Assembly: GCF_009827635.1 (NCBI RefSeq)
Contig: NZ_WTYW01000005.1
Span: forward strand, 1-64,000
Origin: Parapontixanthobacter aurantiacus
GTDB lineage: Bacteria; Pseudomonadota; Alphaproteobacteria; Sphingomonadales; Sphingomonadaceae
DNA: 64,000 nucleotides
Reading direction: 5' to 3'
Positions 34,440-43,928 of the stretch are shown here, one piece after another. The notes under the pieces were generated by a model that worked only from the letters and a program-made list of their open reading frames with translations, was not told the DNA's origin and made no database searches. Within the stretch, counting starts at the first letter, position 1. Each line of letters starts with the position of its first letter. Both the position numbers and the translations under genes were made by a program.

Positions 34440-35753
34440 TTAAGCGGTGCGCGGCGTCTCGGCTTTCTTCATCGCTTCGAGGCAGCGCCCTGCGCGCCAG
34501 TAGCAGAAGATCGCGAGCGGGGTCGCCAGCGCGATGACCAGCAGTGCCTGTCGCAGCGACTCCTCGCCATATTGATCGGCGAAGATGTCGGACAGGACGC
34601 CCACCATGGTCGGGCCTAAACCGAGACCGATCAGGTTGATGACGAGAAGCGTAATGGCCGCCCACACTGCTCTCATGCGCAGGGGAGCCAGCGTCTGAAT
34701 GAGCGCAAAGGTCGGCCCTAGATAGCAGGACTGGAACAGCACTGCGATGAAGTAGACGCCGACCGCAAGGGGGGCGCTCTCCGCGACGTAGAACCAGATG
34801 AGGAAGGGTAGGGCGATCGTCTTGAGACCGGCGACCATATAGGGCTGCGCCTTGAGGCCGTAGCGTTCCGACAGCCGGTTCGCCAGCCAGCCGCTGCCAA
34901 GCCCGCTCGCGACCCCGGCAATAGCCAATAAGGGAGCGACGATGTTGCCGACTTCGAGCGTGTTGAGGCCGAAGGAACGGATGAGATAGGCCGGCGTCCA
35001 GCCCGTGAGCGCGTAGCCAATCATCGACGTAAGCGTTACTCCGGCGACCAGCCAGACCGCCGCGCGATTGGCAAAGATCGAACGAAATCCTGCCGCGATG
35101 GACGGAGTTTCCGTCTCCGCGACCGCGCCCGGCTCCGCCTTGCGCATGGGTTCGGTCGCGAAGACCTTGACGACGATCGCGAGAATGACGCCCGGCAGGC
35201 CGATGGCGATGAAGGCCACGCGCCAGTCGAAGAAATAGGTAAGGTTCCCGCCGAAGATCTGCCCGGCCGCCGCGCCCAGCGTCACCCCCAGCGAATAGAT
35301 CGACAGGGCGAGCGCCCGCTTTTCTGCCGGATAAAGGTCGGCGATGATCGAATGGCTCGGCGGCGAGGACCCGGCTTCGCCGACACCGACACCGATCCGC
35401 GCGAGCAGCAATTGGAAGAAATTTTGCGCCAGACCGCAGGCGGCGGTCATGCCGCTCCACAGGGCGAGCGCGATCGAGATGATGTTGACCCGGTTCATCC
35501 GGTCGGCGAGCGCCGCGACGGGAATGCCGAGGGTGGCGTAGAACAGCGCGAAGGCGAGTCCGGACAGAAGTCCGAGCTGCGTGTCGTTCAGGAGCAGGTC
35601 GGCCTTGATGTCCTCGAGCAGGATCGCAAGGATCTGCCGGTCCATGTAGCTGAAGAAATAGGTGACCGTCAGCAGGGTCAGGGTGACGCGCCGCGCTCTC
35701 GCGCTCACTTCGCCGTCTGCGGCATCGAACTTGTTTGCGACCGTGCTGGACAT
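34440..35753 (-). CDS. MFS transporter, spinster-like family
   Basis: A 437-residue major facilitator with about 12 membrane helices. Seen are LTLLTVTYFFSYMDRQILAIL (helix 1, family start), QLGLLSGLAFALFYATLGIP (helix 2 with the start of motif A, then ADRMNRVNI), and GVGEAGSSPPSHSII, typical of the spinster-like group. Substrates of relatives are mostly organic anions or sphingoid-type lipids, so no substrate is assigned. It is downstream of the receptor gene on the same strand, but a terminator and 188 bases separate them. Confidence 0.88.
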   Translation of the reverse strand: MSSTVANKFDAADGEVSARARRVTLTLLTVTYFFSYMDRQILAILLEDIKADLLLNDTQLGLLSGLAFALFYATLGIPVAALADRMNRVNIISIALALWSGMTAACGLAQNFFQLLLARIGVGVGEAGSSPPSHSIIADLYPAEKRALALSIYSLGVTLGAAAGQIFGGNLTYFFDWRVAFIAIGLPGVILAIVVKVFATEPMRKAEPGAVAETETPSIAAGFRSIFANRAAVWLVAGVTLTSMIGYALTGWTPAYLIRSFGLNTLEVGNIVAPLLAIAGVASGLGSGWLANRLSERYGLKAQPYMVAGLKTIALPFLIWFYVAESAPLAVGVYFIAVLFQSCYLGPTFALIQTLAPLRMRAVWAAITLLVINLIGLGLGPTMVGVLSDIFADQYGEESLRQALLVIALATPLAIFCYWRAGRCLEAMKKAETPRTA

Positions 35754-35941
35754 CGTAATTGAGTCACCTTTTGCTTGAGCGGAAAGTCGCCGAACCGCGT
35801 GACCCGTTTTCGTGCCGTCTTCGGCATCGGATGCGGGCTTCAGGAAAAGTGACGGTGCGCCAAGGCGGTTTGCCCCGACGCACCGTCCGTCATGTGGCGA
35901 ATATCTTCAAGATATCGCGTTCTTTGTCATTCTACTTTAGC
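35754..35941. other. Intergenic region with a 15-base dyad upstream of the MFS gene
   Basis: Upstream of the minus-strand MFS gene lies ATATCTT-C-AAGATAT (35901-35915), a perfect seven-base inverted repeat around one base. It could be an operator or a hairpin loop. The terminator hairpin (separate entry) is between it and the MFS start. Confidence 0.4.
35851..35887 (-). terminator. Probable terminator of the TonB receptor gene
   Basis: Nine-base arms GACGGTGCG (35851-35859) and CGCACCGTC (35879-35887) enclose 19 bases. On the minus strand, downstream of the receptor stop, the hairpin is followed by ACTTTTCC, a short T-tract. Confidence 0.55.
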
Positions 35942-38900
35942 TCAGAAGCCGGCCTTGATGCCTAGACGATAGGTCCGACCGAGCGGCGTGCCGAGGAACG
36001 GGTTGTAGCCCAGTTCCAGCCGCGCAACGGGCGGATCTTCGTCGAAGATATTGTTCACCGAACCCTGCAACTGCACCTGCGCGAAATCGAACGGCAGATC
36101 GTAAAGCAGCGTTAGGTCGTGCTGCCAGGAATCCTCCCCGTCGCGTCCGTAGAACGATTCCGGCCGCGGTTCCGGCGCAGCGCGTGCCTGCGGCAAATCG
36201 GCGAAGAGCGGATCGTCGTACCGGTCATCATCGACGCCGCTACCGTAGCGTACGATGTAGCGAGCATTCAAACCGCCGAAATTGAAGTTTGCGAAGGCAT
36301 TGGCTCGCAATTCGGAGATAGCCGGGGCTGTCCGATCGAAGTTGCTAAAGCCGACGCCGTTGAAAGCCTCTGCTACTTGAACTCCATTCACGAAGAAGGG
36401 ATCGACCTTGTAATCGATTGTCCACGTGCCCGCGATACCGATCGTTGCAACCAGATTGGCGCTGAGATCGCTCGTGTAGTCGGCCTCGAAATCGACACCT
36501 CGCGTTTCGACCGGCGGCCCGTTTACGGTTTGCGTCGCGATTCGGACGATATTGGCCCCGCTGGTCGTGCCGGTGACACACGTGCCGCTTTCGAACGTGA
36601 TCAGGGGACGAAGCGGGCTGTCGCAATCTGCTAAACGGGATGGTCCCGGAGCGATCGTGTCCGCGATCGCGTTGGCGCTTTGGTTGATGATCTGGTCCTC
36701 GAAATCGTAGCTCCAGTAATCGATCGAAGCATTGAACCCGCCAGTTTGGATGACTGCCCCAACGTTATAGGTAAAAGCGGTTTCCGGGCTGAGATCCGGA
36801 TTGCCGCGAGTATCGACGGACAGGAAGTTGCTGCCGGCAGCTGTGATGGACTGGAGGGCCGTCACGCTGTTCGTCGTTACCTGTCCGGCCAGCGGACCGC
36901 GGAATGTCGTACCGACCGAGCCGCGCAGGACCAGCCAGTCGAGCGGTTCGAAGCGGAAAGATGCCTTCGGATCGAGCGTCGAACCGACGGGTTCGCCGTA
37001 ATCTTCGTATCGCAATGCAAGCGTCACTTCGAGGCGATCGAAGACAGGGACCAGCACTTCGCCGAACACTGCGTAGATATCCTGCTCGACCTCGACATCG
37101 TTGAACGAGCCGAGGAACGCAAACGGACCAACGGGCGTGTTACAGGTATAGCCGCTGGAGTTGGTTTCGCCGAGCTCTTGGCCCGGGCTTGGGCAAGGGA
37201 ATTGCGCTTCATCCGAGAACACGCTTATCGGACGGGATCGGAAGGTGGACTTGCGATACTGCGCTCCGACACCGAACGCGACGGGGCCTGCCCCCAAGTC
37301 GAAGCCCGGAAGGCTGCCGCTGACCAGAGCGTCGACGACGTATTGTGTTTCGTTGTCGATCACGCCGCTCTCTTCGAACAGGGCAGCAATTACGTCTTCG
37401 CGGTTCTCGTTACCTGGCACGTAGCCCGGATTTACCTGACCGGTTTGGGGATTGACCGGTATCGCGTTCGAGAAAGGATTGAAGAAGTAGCAGTTGCCCA
37501 CGCCCGGCGAGCCTGTGGCAATGTCGCAATCCGGTCCGCCGAACCCGTTGATGGCGTTCTGCAGACGGAACGAGAGGTAATCGCGAGAGAAGTCTCTCGA
37601 TCCGGAATCGATGTAGGTTCCTTGCAAGGAAGCAACGATCGTATCGCCCAGATCATGCTCGAAGCCTGCAGAAACGCGCCAGCTGTTGGCGACCGCCTCG
37701 CCCTGGCCGCCGAACGGTTCTCCGTAAATCGGGTTGCCGCCCAGCGAAAGCGGGCGATAGACGCCGACAAGTGCGCCGATCGCTGTATCGGTATTGCCGG
37801 TCTGCGCAATGTAATCATCGAAGCCCGGATTGTTGCGCGGAATAAGATATGGCGTGCCCAGCCCGATGCCGCGCGGCCCCTTGGACGTCAGGTAGGACGG
37901 GGAAAGAACGGTCAGGGTCTTGCTGCGAGCCCATAAAGCGTCGGCATTGAAGCGAAAATCATCGCTCAGATCGACGTTCATGGACGCGAACGCTTGATAG
38001 AAGTCCTGATCTTCCACGAGATTGTTGTAATCGGTATATTGGTAATAACAGGTCGCAAGGCCTGAACCGAGCGTGCCTTCTACCCCGCCGAGCGGTTCGC
38101 AGTTGGCATCGCGCTGTGGTCCGGCGATCGGCCTGACCGCTCCGCCGATGAAGCCAAGCGGGATATAAGTCCCGATGCTGGAGATGCCGGAATAACCCGC
38201 CGGGTTCACTTCGAAGGGCTGGTTAGCGAAATCACGATCGATGGCGTTGAGCGGCGAACGATGGCGATAGCCGAAGCCAGCAAGGATATTGGCATCTGCA
38301 CCGAGATTGATGCCCCCCAAGATGGATGCGGTCCAGTCACCATCGCTATCATCGATGAACGTGTAGTCGGCCTGAACTTCGACACCTTCGAAATTGTCGC
38401 GCGTGATGAAGTTGGCGACACCTGCGACCGCGTCAGAGCCGTAGGTCACGGCAGCGCCGTCCTTGAGGAGTTCGACGCGCTCCAGCGCAAATAGGGGAAG
38501 AAGGTTCGTATCGCTGATACCTGCTCCGGCCGCCTGGATCGTGCGATGACCATTGAGAAGGACGAGCGTACGTTGCGGTCCGAGGTTGCGAAGGTTGATC
38601 GTGCCGACGCCGTTAAGGCCCTGTGCGCCCTGAGCAAACTGGTTGGAGTCGCCGAGTACGGATCCGACTGCCGGGATGTCCTTGATGAAATCGAGGGGCG
38701 ATGTCTGACCTTCGGCCGTCAATTCCTCGGATGAGAACACCTCGACGGGAAGAGCCGTATCTTCCGGCGTACCGCGGATCAGCGTTCCGGTGACGACGAT
38801 CTGGTTTTCAATAACCTCGTCGTCTTGCGCGGCGAGGACGCCGGGATCCGTCGCGCTTTGCTGCGCGAAGGCGGGAGCCGCCATCAGGCTCAATGCAAGC

Positions 38901-38959
38901 GCCGAGGTCGAAACTGAAAACTGAAAACGCGAAATATATCCGTCCTGTGGACCGGCCAT
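35942..38959 (-). CDS. TonB-dependent outer-membrane receptor
   Basis: A 1005-residue receptor. A signal peptide is visible (FSVSTSALALSLMAAPAFAQQ, after a short leader), then the TonB box/plug start ENQIVVTGTLIRGTPEDTALPVEVFSSEEL, plug motifs (GVGTINLRNLGPQRTLVLLNGHR, VTYGSDAVAGVANFITRDNF), and a 22-strand-type barrel rich in aromatic and Gly pairs, ending in terminal Phe (GIKAGF). The long loops with Cys pairs suggest a large ligand. Substrate unknown; no adjacent degradation genes give a hint. Confidence 0.93.
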   Translation of the reverse strand: MAGPQDGYISRFQFSVSTSALALSLMAAPAFAQQSATDPGVLAAQDDEVIENQIVVTGTLIRGTPEDTALPVEVFSSEELTAEGQTSPLDFIKDIPAVGSVLGDSNQFAQGAQGLNGVGTINLRNLGPQRTLVLLNGHRTIQAAGAGISDTNLLPLFALERVELLKDGAAVTYGSDAVAGVANFITRDNFEGVEVQADYTFIDDSDGDWTASILGGINLGADANILAGFGYRHRSPLNAIDRDFANQPFEVNPAGYSGISSIGTYIPLGFIGGAVRPIAGPQRDANCEPLGGVEGTLGSGLATCYYQYTDYNNLVEDQDFYQAFASMNVDLSDDFRFNADALWARSKTLTVLSPSYLTSKGPRGIGLGTPYLIPRNNPGFDDYIAQTGNTDTAIGALVGVYRPLSLGGNPIYGEPFGGQGEAVANSWRVSAGFEHDLGDTIVASLQGTYIDSGSRDFSRDYLSFRLQNAINGFGGPDCDIATGSPGVGNCYFFNPFSNAIPVNPQTGQVNPGYVPGNENREDVIAALFEESGVIDNETQYVVDALVSGSLPGFDLGAGPVAFGVGAQYRKSTFRSRPISVFSDEAQFPCPSPGQELGETNSSGYTCNTPVGPFAFLGSFNDVEVEQDIYAVFGEVLVPVFDRLEVTLALRYEDYGEPVGSTLDPKASFRFEPLDWLVLRGSVGTTFRGPLAGQVTTNSVTALQSITAAGSNFLSVDTRGNPDLSPETAFTYNVGAVIQTGGFNASIDYWSYDFEDQIINQSANAIADTIAPGPSRLADCDSPLRPLITFESGTCVTGTTSGANIVRIATQTVNGPPVETRGVDFEADYTSDLSANLVATIGIAGTWTIDYKVDPFFVNGVQVAEAFNGVGFSNFDRTAPAISELRANAFANFNFGGLNARYIVRYGSGVDDDRYDDPLFADLPQARAAPEPRPESFYGRDGEDSWQHDLTLLYDLPFDFAQVQLQGSVNNIFDEDPPVARLELGYNPFLGTPLGRTYRLGIKAGF

Positions 38960-39500
38960 AATCTCTCTCCCATCTATCGCGGTGTTTTTCCATACCGTCG
39001 CTAGGAATGATTTATAAAATGCCGGTGCCCGTCAAGAACAATCTTGCGATAAGCGGGCCGCTTGGAAACATAAGTTTCAATTAGGATACCAAACCCGTCA
39101 TTAGAAAAACGCGGCGCGCCAAATTTCGCGACAGTAACTCAAACCGCGCAATTCTGCGTGTTTGAGGGTCTCGAACATAAAGCCCTCGAGAGAGAATCAT
39201 TATCGGGCATGTCGGCGCGGCGCGCGGAAACGAATTTGGGGCAGGCGTCAGCGCCCGCCCGACGGTAAAAAAATCCGGTTACTGCGCTATTTTTGCAACG
39301 ATGCTATGTCATTGATTTGTATGATTCTTCGGTTTCAGACCCCAGTGGATAAGCCGAAAGGCGAGGGGGCTGCAAAACTGTCACGAAGTGGTAATAAAGC
39401 TCCCGCTTAGGGCAGCGGCATATCGCCACGGGAGAGGCGGCGATTGTCGAACACAAACTTCGCGTTTCTAGTCATTGCTATTTGGACATAGGGGTTCTGA
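38960..39500. other. Divergent promoter region between two receptor genes
   Basis: About 540 bases between the divergent receptors. It is relatively AT-rich near 38995-39140 and must hold both promoters. No riboswitch or convincing gene was seen; a small open frame at 39162-39410 is not protein-like. The leader of the Oar-like gene has GGGG eight bases before its ATG. Confidence 0.5.
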
Positions 39501-42500
39501 ATGAAACTCAAGTACTTGCTGGCGGCCAGCGTGGTCAGCCTTTCCGCCGCAGCCATCGTGCCGGCACCTCTCGCCGCTCAGCAGATCACCTCGGGCATCG
39601 AGGGATTCGTCGAGAGCACGGACGGCACTCCGCTCGCCGGGGCAACCGTCGTCATCACCGATACCCGGACCGGTCAGCAGCAGACGATTACGACCGGGCA
39701 GCAGGGCTCTTTCCGCGCCGACAGTCTTATCACCGGCGGACCCTACACTGTCACCGCGACCCTTCCCGGTTTCGAAGGCCAGACCGTCGAGAACGTCTTC
39801 ATCAACTTGCAGGGTAATGCGCAGCTGACATTCTCGCTTTCCGATGCGTCCGTCGCGAGCAGCGATGTCATCGTCGTGACCGGTTCGCGCGTCCAACTGA
39901 CGCAGCGTGCCATTGGTCCGGGTCAGTCCTTCGGTGCCGAAACGATCGACGCATTCCCCTCGATCAGCCGCGACGTCCGCGACATCATCCGGCTCGACCC
40001 TCGCGTCAGCCTCGATCGTTCGAACGAAGTCGACCGGGTCTCGTGCCTCGGCGGCAACGAGCGCACCAACGCATTCACCGTCGACGGCATCGCTCAATCC
40101 GACCTTTTCGGCCTGAACGGAACGCCCTTCGCAAGCCGCAATTCGTTGCCGCTGCCTTACGATGCCATTCGCGAGACGTCGGTCGAATTCGCCCCGTTCG
40201 ATGTACAATACGGCCAGTTCACCGGCTGCGCCATCAACGTCGTCACCAAGTCCGGCGGCAATGACTTCCACGGCTCTGCCTTCTTCACTTACGCCGATGA
40301 CAGCTTGCAGGGTGATCAGGCTGGCGATCTCGACTTCGCCGGACAGCCCTATAAGGAAAAGCGCTGGGGTGCCACGCTGAGCGGTCCCATCATTCCCGAC
40401 CGCCTCTTCTTCTTCGTCGGCTACGAGGAAACCGATCTCGGTGACAGCCAGCTCGAGGGCCCTCCCGGCCTCGGCTTCCCCACCGAACTGGACTTCGTCA
40501 CGACCGAACAGTTCAATCGCTTCTCCAATATCCTGAGCGATACCTACGGCATCGACAGCGGCGGCATCGCAACCGATCTTGCGCAAGGAGACGTGCGCTA
40601 TTTCGGTCGTATCGACGCCATCATCAACGACAATCACCGTCTCGAAGCGACGTATCAGCGGCTCGAGGAAGAAAATGTCGAGCCCGACGATTTCAGCCGG
40701 CAGTCGCGCGTATTTACCGGCCTCAACTCGTTCGAGGAAGAGGGAACGGTCAGCGACTATTACTCGGTTCGCGTCTATTCCGACTGGTCCGACATCTTCT
40801 CGACCGAACTGCGCGCATCGCGTGCAGACGTTCAGGACGTCCAGGGTCCAGTTGGCGGCGGCGAAGCCCAATCCGGCAACCCCATTCCGCGCATCGTGGT
40901 CGGCGTCTCGAACGGAACGAACCTCGGTTCGATCGTAGCCGGCCCCGGTTTCTCGCGCACCTCGAACGAGCTGAACACGACGGTTACACAGCTGAAGGCG
41001 CTCGGACGGATCAACGCGGACAGCCACACGGTCACGATCGGTGCCGAGTATAACGAACTCGACGTCTTCAACCTGTTCGCACAGAACTCCACCGGGACGC
41101 TGACGTTCATCGATCTCGACGATTTCGAAGCCGGTCTGCTTTCCAGCGGCACCAACACTTTCCCGAGCGGTGCCGATATCGCTGATGGCGATGCAGCAGG
41201 TGCTTACGGCAACTTTACGGCAAGCGGTGACATCAACGATGCTGCTGCCGACTGGAAGCGCAAGACCTTCTCGATCTATGCGCAGGACGACTGGCAGGCC
41301 TCCGATCAGCTGAACATCGTCGCCGGCGTTCGCGTCGAGTGGCTTTCGGGAGATGCGCCCGAAGCAAACCCAGCCTTCCTCGACCGTTACGGCTTCACCA
41401 ACGCGAACAGCTTCGGCAAGGTCGATCCGGTCATTCTGCCGCGTCTCGGCCTGACCTACGACTTCGACAATGAAGGCTTCTTCTACAGCACGGCGATCCG
41501 TGGCGGCGTGGGCCGGTTCACGGGCGGCGACCCGGCCGTGTATTTCTCGAACGCGTTCTCCAACAACGGCTTTGCTGTTGGCTTCGGCCGAACGGGGCGG
41601 GCGAATTGCGGTCCTGAGGGGACGCAGGTCGATGTCGTCGAGAACGGCCAGTTCACTGGCGTTCCGGCCTGCGTCATTGCCGCCGCGTCGGCATCGTCAG
41701 CAGGTGGTACGGCCGACACGCAGTCGACCGATCCCGATTTCAAGGCGCCGACCGTATGGCGCGCGAACTTCGGTATCTCGACCGGCTTCGGCACGGGAAC
41801 GGGCCTGCTCAGCGACTGGCAGCTCGATCTTGACTTCATCTACAGCAAGTTCGTCAATCCGGTCGATTTCGTCGATCTGTCGCAGGTCGTGAATACCGAC
41901 CTCGGCCTCGACGGTTTCACGGTCGACGGGCGTCCGATCTACCGGGCGATCGACCCCACGGCTGACGGCTGCTCCGCGCAGTTGCAGAACCAGGGCGGTC
42001 TCTCGCCGACCTACACCAACGTCACTCCGGCCTGTTTCAACACCAGCCGCGATGACGAAATCCAGCTGACCAACGGCAAGAGCTACGAGAGCAAGATCGC
42101 TTCGGCCATCCTGACGAAGAACTGGTATCGCGGTATCTTCACGGAAACCGGCGCCATCAACTTCAACCTCGGCTATGCTTACACCGATGCCGAGAACAAC
42201 CGCTATGCTAACAGCTCCACGGCAACGTCGAGCTTCGACATCGTGGCTGCTTTCGATCGTCAGAACGTCGATGTCGCCACGGCGGAATATCAGTCGCGGC
42301 ATAACTTCTCGCTTGGTCTGAACTTCCGCGAGCAGTTCTTCGGCGACAACGATACTAGCTTCGGTTTCGTGTTCATCGCGCGCTCGGGCCGTCCTTACTC
42401 CATCGTGCAGGACAACATCTCGAGCAGCGTGTTCAACGACAGTGCCAGCGGCGACTTCAACTCGCTCTTGTACATCCCGACGGGTATCGACGATCCGAAC

Positions 42501-42941
42501 GTCGTCTATCGCGATACGACGTTCAACGGCGCGGTTGTCCAGACGGCGGAACAGGCTGCGCAGGGGCTCGATGCATTCATCAACGAGAATGACTGCATTA
42601 GCGAATATCGCGGTCGTACGATCGCTCGCAACAGCTGCAACAACCCGTGGTTCTACGACCTCGACGTGCGTTTCGCACAGGAACTGCCCGGACCGGCAAG
42701 CCTGTTCGGTGTCACCGAGGACAAGCTGGAACTGTTCGTCGATTTCGACAACTTCCTGAACCTCATCGACAGCGATGCCAATGTGTTCGAGCGCTACCGT
42801 TATACGGAAGCCCCGATCCAGGCGAACTTCGATTCCTCGGGCCGTTACGTCTATTCGAACTATAGCGGCCTCGGTGCTCCGGAAATCCAGCCGAGCTCCT
42901 CGCTGTGGAAGATCCAGCTTGGCGTTCGCTACGAATTCTAA
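39501..42941 (+). CDS. Oar-type TonB-dependent receptor with N-terminal carboxypeptidase-regulatory-like domain
   Basis: A 1146-residue outer-membrane protein. Signal peptide residues 1-28 (YLLAASVVSLSAAAIVPAPLAAQ). Residues 33-115 are a CarboxypepD_reg-like beta-sandwich (IEGFVESTDGTPLAGATVVITD, GSFRADSL). The plug follows (DVIVVTGSRVQLTQRAIG, NERTNAFTVDGIAQ, VEFAPFDVQYGQFTG) and then a large barrel ending in VRYEF. This Oar-like layout is common in sphingomonads and Bacteroidetes. A TonB-like protein lies next downstream after a terminator. The ligand is unknown. Confidence 0.92.
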   Translation: MKLKYLLAASVVSLSAAAIVPAPLAAQQITSGIEGFVESTDGTPLAGATVVITDTRTGQQQTITTGQQGSFRADSLITGGPYTVTATLPGFEGQTVENVFINLQGNAQLTFSLSDASVASSDVIVVTGSRVQLTQRAIGPGQSFGAETIDAFPSISRDVRDIIRLDPRVSLDRSNEVDRVSCLGGNERTNAFTVDGIAQSDLFGLNGTPFASRNSLPLPYDAIRETSVEFAPFDVQYGQFTGCAINVVTKSGGNDFHGSAFFTYADDSLQGDQAGDLDFAGQPYKEKRWGATLSGPIIPDRLFFFVGYEETDLGDSQLEGPPGLGFPTELDFVTTEQFNRFSNILSDTYGIDSGGIATDLAQGDVRYFGRIDAIINDNHRLEATYQRLEEENVEPDDFSRQSRVFTGLNSFEEEGTVSDYYSVRVYSDWSDIFSTELRASRADVQDVQGPVGGGEAQSGNPIPRIVVGVSNGTNLGSIVAGPGFSRTSNELNTTVTQLKALGRINADSHTVTIGAEYNELDVFNLFAQNSTGTLTFIDLDDFEAGLLSSGTNTFPSGADIADGDAAGAYGNFTASGDINDAAADWKRKTFSIYAQDDWQASDQLNIVAGVRVEWLSGDAPEANPAFLDRYGFTNANSFGKVDPVILPRLGLTYDFDNEGFFYSTAIRGGVGRFTGGDPAVYFSNAFSNNGFAVGFGRTGRANCGPEGTQVDVVENGQFTGVPACVIAAASASSAGGTADTQSTDPDFKAPTVWRANFGISTGFGTGTGLLSDWQLDLDFIYSKFVNPVDFVDLSQVVNTDLGLDGFTVDGRPIYRAIDPTADGCSAQLQNQGGLSPTYTNVTPACFNTSRDDEIQLTNGKSYESKIASAILTKNWYRGIFTETGAINFNLGYAYTDAENNRYANSSTATSSFDIVAAFDRQNVDVATAEYQSRHNFSLGLNFREQFFGDNDTSFGFVFIARSGRPYSIVQDNISSSVFNDSASGDFNSLLYIPTGIDDPNVVYRDTTFNGAVVQTAEQAAQGLDAFINENDCISEYRGRTIARNSCNNPWFYDLDVRFAQELPGPASLFGVTEDKLELFVDFDNFLNLIDSDANVFERYRYTEAPIQANFDSSGRYVYSNYSGLGAPEIQPSSSLWKIQLGVRYEF

Positions 42942-42966
42942 GCGATAGGCAGCCAGACAAGAGAAC

Positions 42967-42999
42967 GGGGCGGTATCCGGGAGGGTGCCGCCCCTTTTT
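42967..42999 (+). terminator. Intrinsic terminator after the Oar-like gene
   Basis: GGGGCGG (42967-42973) pairs with CCGCCCC (42988-42994), followed directly by TTTTT (42995-42999). It stands 26 bases after the receptor stop. Confidence 0.85.
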
Positions 43000-43091
43000 C
43001 TTTGCGTCATTCGCGGCGCTGTAATCCATCTCGTCGCTTCGCCCGCTGCAAAGGCTTGCGCGGACTTCCCGAAAGCTGGCAGGAACGCGGC

Positions 43092-43862
43092 ATGGACACG
43101 AGCGAGAGGGCCGGGAGCAATGCGAACCGGGCCGGTAGATCATCGGGTGGATACGGCAACGCGCGCCGGCGGCCGCGCGTCGGCCTGATACTGCTTCTCG
43201 TGCTGCTTCACCTCGGCGCACTTTACGGATTGGCACGACTGTTCGCGCCGGACATGGTTGCGGGGGTGGAGCGCGAAGTGCTGTCCACCTTTTCCATTCC
43301 GACCGCCCCTCCCGAACCGGCCCCTCCACCCGATGCCGCACCCGACGACGGTGCGGCAGGAGAACCGGGACGCGAAGCCATCCCGCGGCCCGAGACCGCG
43401 CCCGAACCCGAAGTCGTCATCCGGCAGGATCGCCCCATACCGCGCGCGAGCGCCGAAGGCCGCGACACGACATCGGGAGCGCGCGAGGAAGGCAGCGGCA
43501 CGGGCGCAGCCGGCGAGGGCCTGGGCACGGGATCAGGCAATGCCGGAAGCGGGCAGGGCGGCGGTGGAGCCGTCACGCGCCCCTCGGTCCGGTCCGGCCG
43601 GATCGATGCCGCGCGCGACTTTCCCATACCGGAAGGCGGCCGCGCAACCCGCTTCGGCACGCGCATCGTCGTCGCTTTTACCGTCGGCGTCGACGGTCGC
43701 GCCTCCAATTGCAGCGTCATCCGCCCCGGCCCCGATCCTCGGGCGAACGCCGCCCTATGCCCGCTCGTCATCGAGCGCATCCGTTTCAACCCGGCCCGCG
43801 ATGCGGCGGGCAATCCGGTGCCCGCGCGTTACGGGTGGGAGCAGACTTTCGATCCGGCCTAG
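43092..43862 (+). CDS. TonB family energy-transducing protein
   Basis: A 256-residue protein with one N-terminal membrane helix (VGLILLLVLLHLGALYGL, near 35-53). A periplasmic Pro/Glu-rich and then Gly/Ser-rich spacer follows (for example PTAPPEPAPPPDAAPDD). The C-terminal TonB fold is RFGTRIVVAFTVGVDGRA, NCSVIRPG and LCPLVIERIRFNPARDAAG. ATG 43092 is the first that gives a short cytosolic N-terminus; the frame reaches further up with a basic leader. The two C-terminal cysteines recall other TonB-C domains. Placement after the Oar-like receptor suggests partnership, although a terminator separates them. Confidence 0.85.
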   Translation: MDTSERAGSNANRAGRSSGGYGNARRRPRVGLILLLVLLHLGALYGLARLFAPDMVAGVEREVLSTFSIPTAPPEPAPPPDAAPDDGAAGEPGREAIPRPETAPEPEVVIRQDRPIPRASAEGRDTTSGAREEGSGTGAAGEGLGTGSGNAGSGQGGGGAVTRPSVRSGRIDAARDFPIPEGGRATRFGTRIVVAFTVGVDGRASNCSVIRPGPDPRANAALCPLVIERIRFNPARDAAGNPVPARYGWEQTFDPA

Positions 43863-43928
43863 GCGTGGCGGGAAGACCTTTTATCGACAAGGCGGACCCG
43901 ATTGCCCGTTCGCGAATTTGGAAGTGAT

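Noticed and set aside
39162-39410. 82-residue frame in the gap between receptors
   Set aside because: The composition is random-like with many Arg and Lys, no ribosome site, no motif.
39468-41027. Long antisense frame across the Oar-type receptor
   Set aside because: High-GC genes give open frames on the opposite strand. The receptor motifs on the plus strand are decisive.
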